Assembly: GCA_028717865.1 (NCBI GenBank)
Contig: JAQUMZ010000186.1
Location: 1-5,881 of the forward strand
Reading direction: 5' to 3'
DNA from: Elusimicrobiota bacterium
GTDB taxonomy: Bacteria > Elusimicrobiota > Elusimicrobia > UBA1565 > UBA9628
Length of the DNA stretch: 5,881 nt
The notes under the pieces are model-generated. The model saw only the letters and a program-made list of their open reading frames with translations. It ran no database searches and was not told the DNA's origin. The translations under genes were made by a program, and so were the position numbers. Position 1 is the first letter of the stretch, and each line of letters starts with the position of its first letter. Of this stretch, positions 5,505 to 5,881 are shown one piece after another.

Positions 5505-5881
5505 GTGCGCGACTATTATCCGCTCAGGGAGGGGCTTCGCCTCGAGTATCGCTGCCGCCGGGCCGAGGGCGACTCCGGCTGGCGCTTCGAGGTCGTCAGC
5601 GCGGCGGCCGAGGCCGGCGGCGCGATCCGGGCGCTTTGCCGCCGCGCGCCGCTGGCGGGGGGCGCGCCGCGCGATTTCACCGTGACCAAGAAAGCCGACG
5701 GAGTCTACATCGGCGGGGTCCTGGAACTGCCCCTGCCCGCGCGGCCGGGCCGGCGCTGGGACCTCCATCCCAACTCCTACCGCATGGATCGCCTCGACGC
5801 GGTCAAGACCGTGCCGGCCGGGACCTTCCGGGATTGCCTGCGCGTGGTCTACGCCATAGCGGGCGGCGACGCCGGCTGGGG
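5505..5881 (+). CDS. Hypothetical protein, 'YYPL...G' type (3'-partial)
   Basis: An open frame of about 125 codons that runs off the right edge without a stop. It begins MRDYYPLREG from GTG 5505 and later has VPAGTFRDCLRV near residues 104-115. The pairing of an N-terminal 'YPL..G...Y' with a later 'AGTF.DCL.V' recalls small uncharacterised bacterial proteins, often exported or lipoprotein-like, but this one shows no clear signal peptide. The start is uncertain: GTG 5505 has GGAG only 2 bases before it, whereas an in-frame ATG at 5466 would add 13 residues (MFAFAARAVYTGA) but has no ribosome site and overlaps the proposed promoter. Codon third positions are strongly G/C, supporting a real gene. 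It is divergent from the exported nucleotidyltransferase-like gene, with about 100 bases between their starts. Function unknown. Confidence 0.75.
   Translation, partial: MRDYYPLREGLRLEYRCRRAEGDSGWRFEVVSAAAEAGGAIRALCRRAPLAGGAPRDFTVTKKADGVYIGGVLELPLPARPGRRWDLHPNSYRMDRLDAVKTVPAGTFRDCLRVVYAIAGGDAGW

Noticed and set aside
3912..5519. The 9-mer GACTATTAT at 3912-3920 and 5511-5519
   Set aside because: The first copy is part of the TATAAT promoter on the minus strand and the second encodes Asp-Tyr-Tyr in the right-edge gene. The match is short and probably chance.
5403..5768. Minus-strand open frame of 121 codons at the right edge
   Set aside because: It covers the divergent promoter region and lies opposite the YYPL-type gene; the + strand frame has the more gene-like composition and motifs.
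1..5881. CRISPR arrays, tRNA or rRNA genes, insertion sequences
   Set aside because: I saw no regularly spaced repeats, no tRNA-like cloverleaf and no transposase motif or flanking inverted repeats.

Overview
The window is GC-rich bacterial DNA with tightly packed genes, good Shine-Dalgarno sequences, an sigma54-type regulator and a Sec signal peptide. This suggests an uncultured Gram-negative-type bacterium. The Pro/Ala-rich linker behind the signal peptide and the 'YYPL...G' protein at the right edge remind me of large-genome Elusimicrobiota, but that is recall rather than proof; no rRNA or marker gene is present.

Left block (1-2569, + strand): three genes with overlapping stops and starts, almost certainly one operon. 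They are a radical SAM/SPASM enzyme (its first codons lie outside the window), a small Cys-rich protein with an HELAH zinc-peptidase motif, and a membrane protein resembling the transmembrane half of an ABC exporter but with no ATPase domain and a shortened first intracellular region. The set looks like a peptide-modification, cleavage and export cassette. No precursor peptide or ATPase is visible, so this is a hypothesis.

Middle block (2553-3884, - strand): a complete NtrC-type response regulator (receiver, AAA+ with GAFTGA, Fis-type HTH). It converges on the cassette with a 17-base overlap of coding ends. It has a clear TATAAT promoter and Shine-Dalgarno site. No partner histidine kinase is in the window.

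Right block (3968-5401, - strand): an exported protein of about 477 residues with a signal peptide, a Pro/Ala-rich linker and, near its C terminus, a complete GS-x10-D-x-D nucleotidyltransferase signature. That active site is unexpected outside the cytoplasm. A divergent intergenic region follows, holding a GGCC cluster and a well-spaced sigma54-type -24/-12 element (TGG...TTGCA). This element points into a gene that starts at about 5505 and runs off the right end (a small protein of unknown function).

The most interesting points are the peptide-maturation-like cassette with its NBD-less exporter, the sigma54 activator found with a candidate sigma54 promoter about 1.6 kb away, and the exported nucleotidyltransferase-fold protein.
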